Source: Humulus lupulus
Lineage: Eukaryota; Streptophyta; Magnoliopsida; Rosales; Cannabaceae
Reading direction: 5' to 3'
Length of the DNA: 64,000 nt
NCBI RefSeq assembly: GCF_963169125.1
Contig: NC_084793.1
Coordinates: forward strand, 93,453,071-93,517,070
The notes under the pieces are model-generated. The model did not search any database, was not told where the DNA came from, and saw nothing but the letters and a program-made list of their open reading frames with translations. This document shows positions 53,774 through 64,000 of the stretch, in pieces. The translations under genes and the position numbers were made by a program. Every line of letters begins with the position of its first letter. Within the stretch, counting starts at the first letter, position 1.

Positions 53774-56116
53774 TACTTAACTTAAAACTACAAATTACCA
53801 ATAAAATAGAAATCAATTACATTTGCTCAATAAAACTTCTATTCACACAAATTTCAAGAAATAGCACAACATATACCAAAATATGCAAGATATGAGAAAA
53901 AAATACCAAAAACAATCATATCTCTATTTCTTTAGGTTTTTAACTAATCTATAATATCCTTGTCCCGATTGGCGAAAGTAAAAAATACCACTAGTTAAAT
54001 AGAGTTATAAACTCATTTAATAATGTACATCACTATTAACAACCTACTATTCGATCAAAATAAGAAAACAAAATCTCTTATTTTATGAGCTAGACCCACG
54101 GTTTTGATAATCATAGATTTAGTCCTAGTAGTCACCGTAGGGGTGAGTCTAGTAGAATTTGACCTATAATTATCTATCTTTCGAAATCTAACCTTGTCAA
54201 AATAGCTAATGAACACCTTCCGTAGGGGGACGAATCAAAGCGCTTCGAGGCCCCATTAAGCTATTGACTATGTTAAACCAACGGTGGAGATCAGATATAA
54301 TTCTTAAAATAAGCTCATTATTAAATTAAAAATAGTATTTTTATTATTTATTTTTAGAAAATTAATGACTATGGTTTTCCAAAAAAAAAAAATTTAACAG
54401 ATTAAACTTTTAAAACCAAAGTCCTATAATTTCCTATTAATTTTAAAGTGTCACATTGAAACAAATCCAATTAATTTAGAATTAATTTGTTGCTAATCAA
54501 TATTTAGGTTTAACTAATATAATGAACATATACAATTAAGTCCAACTCAGGTAAATGGGCCTTAACGATTGAGCTTGTATGGAGGAGGGCTGAGTCCAAT
54601 ATGTCGTTCCCACTACAAAGGTCCACAATTTTCCATACAAGGTCCAAAAGACATGAATTTAAACACTCGTTTTATTAATTGATTAGGCTCACTATAGTCA
54701 TGCAAAGCAAATGAGCCTTCACATTTTCACATGTGGAATCACCCACAAGAGAGGAATTTAAACTTTACATTTTCTAATAGGCCCAAATAAAACCTATAAT
54801 TTTATGAATATTTTATTTGGCAAAAACCATATATCTAACAAACATATGGGTCACTATATGCATCTAAGACCAATTGCAAAAATACCACATATAGTGCAAA
54901 CATACATGTTATAATAGGATGGACATAATCATGTTACTATATGTGCAATTCTATGAATTTATGCAAAAATACCACAATTTATTTCATTTGCAAAAATATC
55001 ACAATTAATTATCTAGAATTTATCAAAAAATTCAAATTAATTAAATTTGTACAAAAATAAGTCAATTTAAATGAAATTTATCAACAATTAACAATAGTTA
55101 ATTTAAATTTCATTTATCAACAATCAACTTGGTTTAGGTTAATTTGAAAAAAAATATTAATTTAATTTAAATAGGATTTATCAAAAAATTAACCAAAGTT
55201 AATTTAAATCCCATTTATTAAAAAAATATTTTATTAATTGGCTGAAATTTTTTTTGATATTTTTCAAAATTTAACCAATTTTAATATCAATATCTAAACT
55301 GTTTTTCAAAAATATCTTGTATTGTTAAAACTATAAGCAAATATTTTAATCATTTTAAAAAAATATATTAATAGTTATAACAACCCTAAAATATCTTAAA
55401 ACAGTTAATCAAATTCAAATATACATAAAAATATCTAACTAACAATATTCAAATTTCAAATAATTTAAATATTAAAAACTATAGAATAAAAATATATTTA
55501 TATTTTCAAATAAATATTTAATAAAAATATCAAGAATTTAAAAGAAAATATCTTAAATATCTGATATCTTAATTCTAATATTTTAATATATTAAAATATT
55601 TAAAATTAAGTTGTTAGTCTATTTTTAAATTTGAATTTGAAACTTTGTAGAAAATATCTAATTATTTAAATATCAACTAAAAAAAATATCTTATTTTTTA
55701 AAAAAACAATTTTAAATAATAAAACAAAAAATATATTTTTGGTTTTGATTATAAATAATTTATTTTCACAAAAAAAAATATTTTTCTTTAATTTAAAAAA
55801 ATATATTTAAAAATACTGTTCACTGCACTGATGGCGTGCGCATGGGCAGCCAGGCCATATTTTTTTCAAAAAAAATTTTTTAAGCAATTTTTCAAACCAA
55901 AACTATTTTCTAATTAATTTTTGACATGTTTTATACAAAATAAAGCATATATAAAAATTAATAGCATAGAAAACACTACAAAATAACCTAAAAATTGCTA
56001 ATAATCACATAAAATCAATATGCTTCATAAAAACATGAAAATCCATCCAATTATTGAAACACATCAAATAATCCAATTTTAAACATGTTCATGCATGAAA
56101 ATAAAGATTATCAAAT
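53774..56116 (-). other. C5 leader region, AT-rich, non-coding
   Basis: About 2.3 kb between the primer-binding site and gag, unusually long for a Copia leader. The part 54050-54300 is of average composition and holds phrases such as 'ttccgtagggggacg'. The part 54780-55830 is extremely AT-rich, with runs of A and T. I see no credible open frame and no inverted ends that would prove a nested insertion. Confidence 0.5.
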
Positions 56117-56128
56117 GCTCTGAGGCTA
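56117..56128 (-). other. Primer-binding site of C5 (tRNA-iMet-like, degenerate)
   Basis: Two bases inside the LTR the minus strand reads TAGCCTCAGAGC; the last seven bases match the usual plant Copia site TGGTATCAGAGC, complementary to initiator tRNA-Met. Its position next to the LTR supports the 5' LTR assignment. Confidence 0.65.
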
Positions 56129-56130
56129 GT

Positions 56131-57187
56131 TGTTAGGAAAACTTATACATGATCTTTATTTATTTTCATGTAGATCTAATATTAAACAAATTAATATGAG
56201 ATAACCTAGAACATGTTTCTAAAATTGAATTCAAAGAGAAACAAAGATAAGAATACTTACAGTATACGCAGCGGAATGAAATAGTCATTCATTTAGTTTC
56301 TCTAACTCTTATATCCTTTCTGTCGCAGAGTATTATCAAGAAACTGAACCGTTCTTCTAATTTCTTCACAGTCTTCCAATGTATCCTTAGAATCACCTAG
56401 ACTAGACTAGTGTGGGCAATTCTCAACACATGAGATAGATACAGAGAGAATAAGAGAAAATAACAAAGAGGCTTAGAAAATGACTTTTGTTTAGAGAGAA
56501 TCTAAAACTATTAGAAAATCTGACTTGTGACTTGTCAAACTTATGTCTTGACTTCTCTCTAAGCACTCCTTTTATAGACTCAATTAGGTCATTTAATTTA
56601 ATTAAAAAATCAATAAAATAATAGCCAATTTGAAGCCCTAGGTTGAAATTATCATGGGCTTTAAGCCCGTGAAATTTCCAATTTGATTATAAGCTCATTG
56701 GACTTGAAATCAAGACCTGTATTATTTTCTATTGATTTAATTAATTAAGTAATTATTTAAATCATTTATCAAATTAATTATTTATAATTTGAACCTTGAT
56801 TTAAACTTATTTATTAATTTAGATACCAATTTATCTTAATTAATAAATCTGTTCTAATATCTCTTTTCTTCTAAAAAATACATAACTCTGTGAAACTATC
56901 CAAAATTGACATGGTCAACTTTGATAATTCTAATTGATAATTAAATCAATTAATTGAGACTATCTAGATCATTTTATGCAAGGTACAATGGGGACCATGG
57001 GCCTATGAAATCAAGCTCCATTAAGTTATCATAAATCTAACAAATAAATTTACTAACTTATTAATTCCTCATGACTCCACTAGGGCAAAGTGATTGACCA
57101 AGTCAAAAAATGATTTCTATTATTTTATTGATAATAAAATGAGATTACAAAGAATTTGGGTTTTAATTATGGCATAAAGCTCCAACA
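56131..57187 (-). repeat. 5' LTR of C5
   Basis: A 1057-bp LTR: TGTTAGG at 56131 and CCAACA at 57187. In element orientation it begins TGTTGGAGCTTTATGCC, related to the S0/S1/P LTR starts. A minus-strand TATA sequence (TATAAAAGG) lies near 56568-56577, and the 13-mer CTCATGTGTTGAG (as its complement) lies at 56422-56434. Confidence 0.87.
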
Positions 57188-57335
57188 GTTAGGTTGGAAA
57201 ACTCAAAGGTTAGTATGAAGATAGCTAGATAAGAACTTAGAATAGACTTAAGGAAAAATAAATGCATATCAACAATGGAGTAAACATTCGTATATTGCTT
57301 AATAGCCTCAGTATACAATGAATTTTCCAACCCCC

Positions 57336-59154
57336 TGTTGGGTTTTATGCCCTTATAAAACCATGTCGGACATGTAGCACGATTTCATATTATCAATAAA
57401 AGTAGTAGAAATCATTTAGTTTGACAACCGTATTGCTTGCTTGTTTTATTACAAGATTATTGAAATAATACAAACATTTATAATATCCCGAACATATGGA
57501 TAGTTACAATTATAGCGACTAGGTCACAGTGGATTATAGTTGTAATTATATGTTCAAAAGAACAAGTCCTAAGATTAGATCAGTGCATTGGATTTTCACT
57601 GATTAGGCAATCTACGATATGATCTACTTACACATTTAGGGTGTGATGTCTTGTCCAAGGCATCGACCAAGTAGATAAGATCCGATGTATTTAGTTACAT
57701 CGGACTAGGACCGATATTGATTATTGATTGATAAATAAGTATCGTTGTTATCAAATCTAATCAATGTCACAACGTTGACCATATGTTAGGTCGATCTTAA
57801 TTCTGAGTGATAATATTCTGCTAATTATATTATTTAAATCTTTTGACTTGTTCGTTACCAGCTTACCCTACGGTCTAGCCCATACTTACATCTTGGAGAT
57901 TTAGCAATGTAATTGAGTGGGAGTATTATTCATAGATATGAAATCTATAACTTCTGTATGAGAAGTGAAAAGATGATTTCCATAATTGCTTTGTTCAAAA
58001 GGTTAAATGATTGAGATCTCATTTCTGTGATTAAGTTCACGGAAACATCATTTATAAGGAACTTAGTGGGAGTTAAGGATAAAATACTGATGAGGGGTAA
58101 AAGGGTAATTTGCACCCAGCTCGTTAGTAAGTCATCGATAGAGGATTGACTGATTGTAATAGTTATAACAATGGATAACGTATTTATGGTTTTGAAAATA
58201 CGTTCTATGAATTCAAGAGTTCAATTCCAAGTCTATAGTGGAGTCACGAGGAATTAATAAGGTAGTGAAATTATTCGTAAATAAATTCACGGTAACTTGT
58301 TGGAGCTTGATTTCATGGATCCATGGTCCCCGCATCACCTTTGAGTAAATCATCTAGAATGTCTCAATTAATTGATTTAATTATCAATTAGGATTTTTTA
58401 AAGTTGACTAGGTCAATTTTGGAAAATTTACAGAGATATGAGATTTAAAGAATAAAAGAGAATCTTTGGGTAAATTTATTAATATTGATAAATTGGTATC
58501 AATATAAATAAATAATATTAAATCAAGTTTCAAATTATAATTAGTTAATTTGAATAAGGATTTAATTGATTAATTAAAAAATAAATAAAAGGTTTTGAAT
58601 TTAGGCCCAGTTGGATTTAGATTCAAAACAAAGAGATTGGGCCCAAGTCCATTTATGGCAGCCCAAGACTTTTATTTTTGTTTATTATTTTTAATTAATT
58701 TAAATTTAAATAAATCTCATTCAGTTGCCTATATAAGGAATATGATATCTAGGGTTTTCATAAGGAAGCAAGTCAGTCTCAGTTGATTTGGGTAAGTGAA
58801 AACCTAGACACTCTAATCCTTTCTTAGCCACATTCTCTTCTTCTTTTCTAGATCTCTATCTCATGTGTTGAGAATCAGCCCACACTAGTTCTAGGTTGAT
58901 CAAAGGCTTGGTGAGGAAGACTGTGTTGCTGATCTTGTTCAATCTCTTGATAATACTTTGCTACAGAAAGGAATCAAGGGTTAGAGAGATTGAAGGATGG
59001 AGTTGTTCCAGTTCCGCTGCGTAATGTAAGTTTTTACTTTACTTTGTATTTGTATCAATTTCATAGGAGCATGTTCTAAGAATTTGCATGTTTGTTTGAT
59101 AATATGTAAATTGCATGAAAATAAATAAATATCCTGCAATGAGTTTTTCCTACA
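57336..59154 (+). mobile_element. Solo LTR S1 (1.8 kb, same family as S0)
   Basis: It starts TGTTGGG and ends TCCTACA, 1819 bp, with CCCCC on both sides (57331-57335 and 59155-59159) as TSD. It is collinear with S0 (16814-18602). It carries a TATA-like TATATAAGG near 58731 and the 13-mer CTCATGTGTTGAG at 58860-58872. There is no internal coding sequence. Confidence 0.88.
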
Positions 59155-59734
59155 CCCCCCATCAATGATGAAGTGAGGCTCTATATATAGGTGAGCTCTA
59201 ATGGCTCTTGATACATTGTGGTCTTGAAGAGACACGGAGCTGCATATTCAGGCTGCAGGTTGTAGTGTTGTCAGAGGAGTGGTGGTCAGCTCCAGTATGT
59301 GTCAGGGGTCTGCAAAAATACTCCTGCCATGGTACCATGTCGTACGAACCTCATAGGCGTGCTAAGAGGGTACTTTCCATGTACCATTATTATACGGCCA
59401 CTACTTGAAGGGTATGGATGTTGTACACTACCTTGGTTCCTTTTGTCTTATTTGTACCTTCCGTACCTGTACGTGAATTCCATCCAATCCACCACTTTAA
59501 TGGGGCGCATTTATGTCTTGAGCTCCTCAATATTTGGCTAAGTAAGCATACTTGGGAATTCCTTTGGAACTTACATGTGAGGTGCATCTTGCTAGTGGCA
59601 CCTCCCCCAAAATGGGATAGGGCCTCTTCAGCGAGCTACATGTGTCAAGAGGTTCATGGGGACCTGACAAGATGGTTCCATTGAATTTGTCAAGAGAGAG
59701 GTCCTTGATGCACGCAATGCCTCATGGCTACGCG

Positions 59735-60485
59735 AGAGGCGAGAGGGTCTCGCGGGGGCGCGACATTGTGGGAGCACGCGAGGCGAGAAGGTCTCGCGGG
59801 GTTGTGACATGGTGGGAGCATGCGAGATGAGAGGGTCTTGATGGGCACGCGGGCCTCATAGGGGTGCGCAATGGTGGCAGTGCGCGAGGCACGCAGGCCT
59901 CGCTAGGGCACGACGTGGTGATAGCGTGCGAGGCAAGAGGGTCTCGCTGGGCACACGGGCCTCGCAGGGGCGTGATGTGGTGGCAGCGCGCGAGGTAAGA
60001 GGGTCTCGCTGGGCACGCGTGCCTCGTAGAGGCGTGACATGGTGGCAGCGTGCGAGGCACGTGGGCCTCGCGAGGACAGTACGTGGTGGCAGCACGCGAG
60101 GCGAGAAAGTCTTGCTGGGCACGCAGGCCTCGTAGGGGCGTGACGTGGTGGCAGCGCGCGAGGCAAGAGGGTCTCGCTGGGCACGTGGGCCTCGCAGGGG
60201 CGTGACACGGTGGCAACGCGCAAGGCGAGAGGGTCTCGCTGGGCATGCGGGCCCTCGCAGGGGTGTGACATGGCGGCAGCGGGCAAGGCGAGAGGGTCTC
60301 GCTGGGCACGCGGGCCTTGCAGGGGTGAGACGTGGTGGCAGCATGCGATGCGTGCGGCCCTCGCAGGGGCGCAACATGGTGGCAGCGCGTGAGGCGAGAA
60401 GGTTTTTCTAGGCATGCGGGTCTTGCGGAGGCGCAACATGTTGGTAGCACACGAGGCTAGAGGGTCTCGCACATACAGGCGCCTC
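59735..60485 (-). repeat. GC-rich 62/43-bp minisatellite in LTR M
   Basis: About thirteen units. The long form (62 bp) contains 'gagagggtctcgctgggca' followed by 'cgggcctcgcaggggcgtga' and a 'ggtggcagcgcgcgaggc' stretch; the short form (~43 bp) lacks the first block. Spacing of the 'gggtctcg' block is 62, 62-63 or 105 (62+43). Several frames stay open through the array on both strands, but only because of the repeat. Confidence 0.88.
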
Positions 60486-60927
60486 GCAAGATCATGTTAT
60501 CATCTAGGGTCTCACTAGGCCTAACACCCGCGCATGAGGATTGGGCCTCACTATGCAAGGCCCTTGGTCGAGTCTGAAGGAGGTGGCACGCCTATGCGCC
60601 TGCCTAAGCATCTTCGCACGAGGAGTCCGAAGGAGATGCGCACCCTTGTGCCTGCCAGTGGCTGGTGCCTCTCTATGTGAGGCCCTCGGACTCTGTGAGG
60701 CACTATGCGAGGCCCTCTTTGTCGGGTGCCTTGCTTCTTTAACGATTTTCCCTTATTCACAGCACAGAATGACTTCGTGAGGCATGGGGCCTCGCAAATG
60801 TGTGGCCTCTTAGTGGCGTGTAATAACCATCTGCCTCTATCATGTACTTAACGCATTCGGTTCCCCTTAGCCGTTTACTTCAATAAGGGACCGAACCTTT
60901 TTCCTTGGTGGATTTTTGGCGTCCACA

Positions 60928-61142
60928 TAATCATATTTATATTTCACTGTGATTACGTCACTCTAAATTTTATTAGCTATATGCTCAAAATTTAATAAAA
61001 GTTTATATTAAAAAATAATCATGAAAATAAAACATGTGAGCAAAGTGATTGACCAAGTCCAAGATTGATTTCTATTCTTGTATTGATAATAAAACGAGAT
61101 TATAAAGAAATTGAGTTTTAATTAAGGCATAAAACCCCAACA
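60928..61142 (-). mobile_element. LTR fragment P (5' end of an LTR)
   Basis: In minus orientation it starts TGTTGGGGTTTTATGCC at 61142 and resembles the first ~200 bp of the C5 and S0/S1 LTRs. It is cut at 60927/60928 by LTR M. Immediately beyond 61142 LTR R begins in mid-sequence, so P was inserted into R. Confidence 0.7.
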
Positions 61143-62201
61143 TAAAATTCTTCTGAAATTTCTAAATTACAGTTTTACCCTTGTATTAACTCTTACATTG
61201 ATATGGTGTTGATAGAGTCACTCTGTTTCAAGCTCCAATAAATATTATATTATTAATCAAAGCTCCTTGATTAAATAATTATATTTATTAATTTCATGCT
61301 TATTCCACTATAAATATGAGGTTCAATTCTTAATAATTATAAACATATATTTATAGAGTCCTTTATTAAAGAAGTGTACATTGATATAATCATTACATAC
61401 AATGTTAATCATTTATTAATAGTTCATAATTAAAAAGGAATAAAATTATTGTTTTACCCTTTTAACTATATCTAGTTCCTAGTGTACCATTGCCTTTACT
61501 AGTGAAGGTTGTGTCATAACAAGTTTGCAATGTGAGCGCTCATAACCTTTTCAGTCTCAAAAGTCAACCCAATAGAGAACCATTCAATCTATAAAATGGT
61601 ATAGATTCCATATATGTTAAACTATGTCCCTAGCCATGTATATCATTGAGTCCCCAAAACAATTGTTCATAGTCTGATCATTCTGACAAACCTTAACGCA
61701 TGAATCAAATTATCAGATGACATATATAGGATTTCATAGTAACCTCAGGATTAAGATCATCGTGTATATGATCATCGTTTGATGTGTTTGATTAATACTA
61801 TGAAACGGTGTTTAAACAAGTATTAACAAATCACATCTGGTCCAGTTCTGTATATCACTATATATAAAGTACATTCATTAAAGTGTCCTACTACACTAGT
61901 GACTCGGATCTAGGTCATTTGTATTCATAATACTAGTGAACTGTACTAACAGTAATTAATCTAAAGATTCCATAACTTTATTTTACTGCGAATTGTTTCA
62001 AGTTCATTATCTCAATCTCGATCCTCTTGTACCAATATGAGATTAAGATCACACAGATAAACTTTGGAATTTTATGATATTTACTTAATATTATCAACAT
62101 AATATCGAACATAATGTATATATATAATAATTCAATTCAATTATTTATTTTATTTAAAATATTTGTCAACTACAATTGCTTTAAGGGCACTATTCACAAC
62201 A
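61143..62201 (-). mobile_element. LTR fragment R (5' half, same family as C4 LTR)
   Basis: In minus orientation it starts TGTTGTGAATAGTGCCC at 62201. The part 61200-61590 aligns with the C4 LTR (33205-34262), and the first ~240 bp align with the inverted fragment 31939-32175. It is interrupted by P at 61142/61143 and itself lies in LTR Q. Confidence 0.8.
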
Positions 62202-62999
62202 TGATCTATTAATGAGACGGGTGCAAATTACTGTTTTAACATTCATTGACATTTTATCATTAACTCCCACTAAGTTCTTTGTAAATGATATTTCCATAAA
62301 CTTAATTACAAAAATGAACACTCTATCATTTAACACTTGAACCAAGCTATAAGGAAATCATAGTTTCACTTTTTAAACTGAAGTTATAGATTTCATGTCT
62401 ATAATAAATACTCCTACTCAATTATACTACCAAATCTCCAATATGTAAGTATGAGCTAGTCCGTAAGGTAAGCTGGTAACGAACAAATCAAAAGAATTGA
62501 ATAATACAATTAGCAAAATATTAATGACTTAGAATTAAGATTGAATTAACCTATGATCAACGTTGTGATATGGTTAGATTAAATAATAACGATACTTACT
62601 TATCTTATCAATAATCAATATTGGTTCAGTTCAATGTAACAAAATACATCCGATCTTATCTACTTGGACAATGGCTTGTATAAGATATCACATCCCGAAT
62701 GTGTAAGTAGATCATATTGTAAATTACCAAATCAATGAAAATTCAATACATTGACTTAATATTAGGATTCGTTCTTTTGAACATATAATTACAATTATAA
62801 TCCACTGTAACGTAGTAACTATAATTGTAATTATTTATATGTTCGAGATTTTATAAATGTTTGTATTATTCCAATAATCATGTAATAAAACAAGTAAGCA
62901 ATACGATTATTAAACTAAATGAAAACTACTTATTTTATTGATAATATAAAATCGTGTTATATATCCAACATGACTTTATAAGAATATGAAACTTAACCA
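62202..62999 (-). mobile_element. LTR fragment Q (5' part, S0/S1 family)
   Basis: The reverse complement from 62999 downward aligns with the first ~800 bp of S1 (for example the CTTATAAA...CATGT start and the 'acttgttttattacatg' and 'acatataattacaattata' stretches), with noticeably more divergence than between S0 and S1. It is interrupted by R at 62201/62202 and is the outermost, oldest layer of the right nest. Confidence 0.75.
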
Positions 63000-64000
63000 T
63001 TTGATTAAAAAAAATTAGAAGACATAATTTGGTAACGATAATTATTTGAGTATTAAAAAATAGAAAATAGCAAATATCTTATTTTGGTTTTAAAAGAAGA
63101 AAATTATACAAGTAATATACCTATATATTCGATACCAAAGAAGAGACGGAAGTGGTTAATTATGTGAGCCATGACTTCAGCAAATTAACCCTTTACTTGT
63201 ACCCCGTGACCTGTCCTGTCCTCGACTCTACTACTAAGTACTAATACAATTTCTATTTCTCACACTGTGCCCAAACCAAACCTTGACGTTACTTCTTCTT
63301 TCCATAAAAAAAAAGGAGTTTTGGACCATTTCACTCACGTCTCCTCCATTCCATTTTTTTGTTAATCCCTAAAGTAACCCTATTCGCTGTTATACCAAAT
63401 ATCTGCTCACCCGTTTTTCCTATAATCAATTGGCTCACAGTCAAAACGCTTCTTCCTATATTACGTGCACAATATATAAATATATATATATGGAACACAT
63501 TTATGATATACATATAACATTACGTGGCGAGAGTTGAAAAGTTTGAACTAAAAAAATTTAATTACCATTTAATTGTTCCATTGTTATCCACAAATTTTTC
63601 TTTAATTGTTATTAAAAAAAATGAAAATAAAGAAGAAGAAGTTATTTGTCCGCATAAAGCTAAAGCATCCACCTCTTTGCTTAGTTAGGTCTCTACTCAA
63701 AACAGTTGGCCAAAAGAGAGAGAGAAGAGCCAGTAGAATACTCAAGAGTGGAATCCCAATCTGGAAAAAGTAACACGTGGCAGAGCTCGGCATCAGCAAC
63801 CGCCTTCCACCTGGCATTTTTCTAGGAGAACTCCGAAACAAATGGACGGCGTGATAACTTAGTTAATTGTTATTGAGTTTTGTCGGTTACCCCAATCATG
63901 TGAATCCCTGCTGCCACGTGTCCTCAAATCAAAATGATAAGCGCGTTGCGTGTCGTGTTCTTAACGGTTGTTAGCGCGTTCCTTAAGCCTTTTGTTCTAG
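63000..64000 (+). promoter_or_regulatory. Low-copy region resembling a gene promoter, gene beyond the right edge
   Basis: No retrotransposon sequence is recognisable here. Three ACGT-core elements of the ABRE/G-box type occur: ACGTGGC at 63522-63528, CACGTGGC at 63774-63781 and CCACGTGTC at 63914-63922. A TATATAAATATATATA stretch lies near 63472-63490, CT-rich and GA-rich patches are present, and AACGGTTGTT (MYB-like) occurs near 63963. I infer the upstream region of a stress- or ABA-responsive gene starting right of 64000; the direction is a guess. No credible coding frame is present. Confidence 0.4.

Larger units (their letters stand above)
51650..57187 (-). mobile_element. Copia element C5, 5' part
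   Basis: On the minus strand: 5' LTR (56131-57187), a tRNA-Met-like primer-binding site (56117-56128), a long AT-rich leader, gag, protease and integrase. The 3' remainder (RT, RNase H, 3' LTR) is missing because G3b ends at 51649. C4 cannot be the missing half, because C4 and C5 overlap in the integrase C-terminus with different sequences. C5 sits in LTR M; the TSD candidate is GTTAG at 57188-57192. Confidence 0.88.
57188..60927 (-). mobile_element. LTR M with minisatellite, incomplete, split by solo LTR S1
   Basis: The right end reads GGCGTCCACA at 60927, so the element-strand start is TGTGGACGCCAAAAAT. A minus-strand TATA sequence (TATATATAG) lies near 59171-59181, with the GC-rich tandem array 59735-60485 upstream of it, as in a U3 region. 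The left part (57188-57335) is cut by C5. S1 (57336-59154) is inserted. No coding region is visible. The LTR identity is inferred from the terminus, the TATA box and the insertion into P; the superfamily is unknown. Confidence 0.55.

Noticed and set aside
59728..60472. Long open frames (up to ~240 codons) on both strands through the GC-rich array
   Set aside because: They arise from the repeat unit, are open in several frames at once and have no start context or domain; the array is a minisatellite.
63602..63841. 79-codon minus-strand frame with a hydrophobic stretch
   Set aside because: It overlaps a G-box and ends in a poly-Phe tail read from simple sequence; nothing supports it as a gene.

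Overview
The window is plant nuclear DNA, most likely from a eudicot with a repeat-rich genome, and nearly all of it is a pile of LTR retrotransposons inserted into one another. The signs are Ty1/copia and Ty3/gypsy (Tat-type) gag-pol remains, several solo LTRs with 5-bp target-site duplications (TSDs), TATA boxes inside LTRs, polypurine tracts next to LTR starts, and an AT-rich background. I cannot name the species. I see no convincing complete host gene, no tRNA or rRNA gene and no bacterial feature. Only the last kilobase (about 63,000-64,000) looks like ordinary low-copy DNA, and it resembles a promoter-proximal region of a gene lying beyond the right edge.

Left nest (1-35,471). Copia element A (minus, cut by the window edge) sits in Tat-type gypsy G1 (4,448-16,326, plus). 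G1 also holds a 2.0-kb solo LTR (7,727-9,752) and a 2.4-kb Tekay-like solo LTR (13,472-15,902). G1 abuts a T-rich, GTAAC-palindrome-bearing element (H1, 16,327-19,199) that holds its own solo LTR, then a decayed Copia fragment (C2). C2 is interrupted by a second Tat element, G2 (20,435-31,938, minus), which carries a second copy of the 2-kb LTR (itself split by H2) and a 2.0-kb Athila-like solo LTR. Copia C4 (minus) follows.

Middle (35,472-51,649). This is a composite of two Tat-type gypsy copies: decayed G3a (5' LTR, gag, PR, RT, RNase H) runs directly into the gag of better preserved G3b (gag-PR-RT-RNase H-IN, antisense additional ORF, polypurine tract, 3' LTR). The flanks do not match as a TSD.

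Right nest (51,650-62,999). Copia C5 (minus) lies in an LTR (M) that carries a GC-rich 62/43-bp minisatellite and a solo LTR; M lies in LTR P, P in LTR R, and R in LTR Q, all on the minus strand.

Two themes stand out. First, every insertion left of about 41,425 lacks its right-hand counterpart and every one to the right lacks its left-hand counterpart, so a single illegitimate deletion joining G3a to G3b explains the architecture. Second, the Tat elements carry an antisense gene with its own TATA box and with introns at matching places in two different families; its product has a 'putative gypsy-type transposon' (PF04195-like) region and a C-terminal coiled coil.
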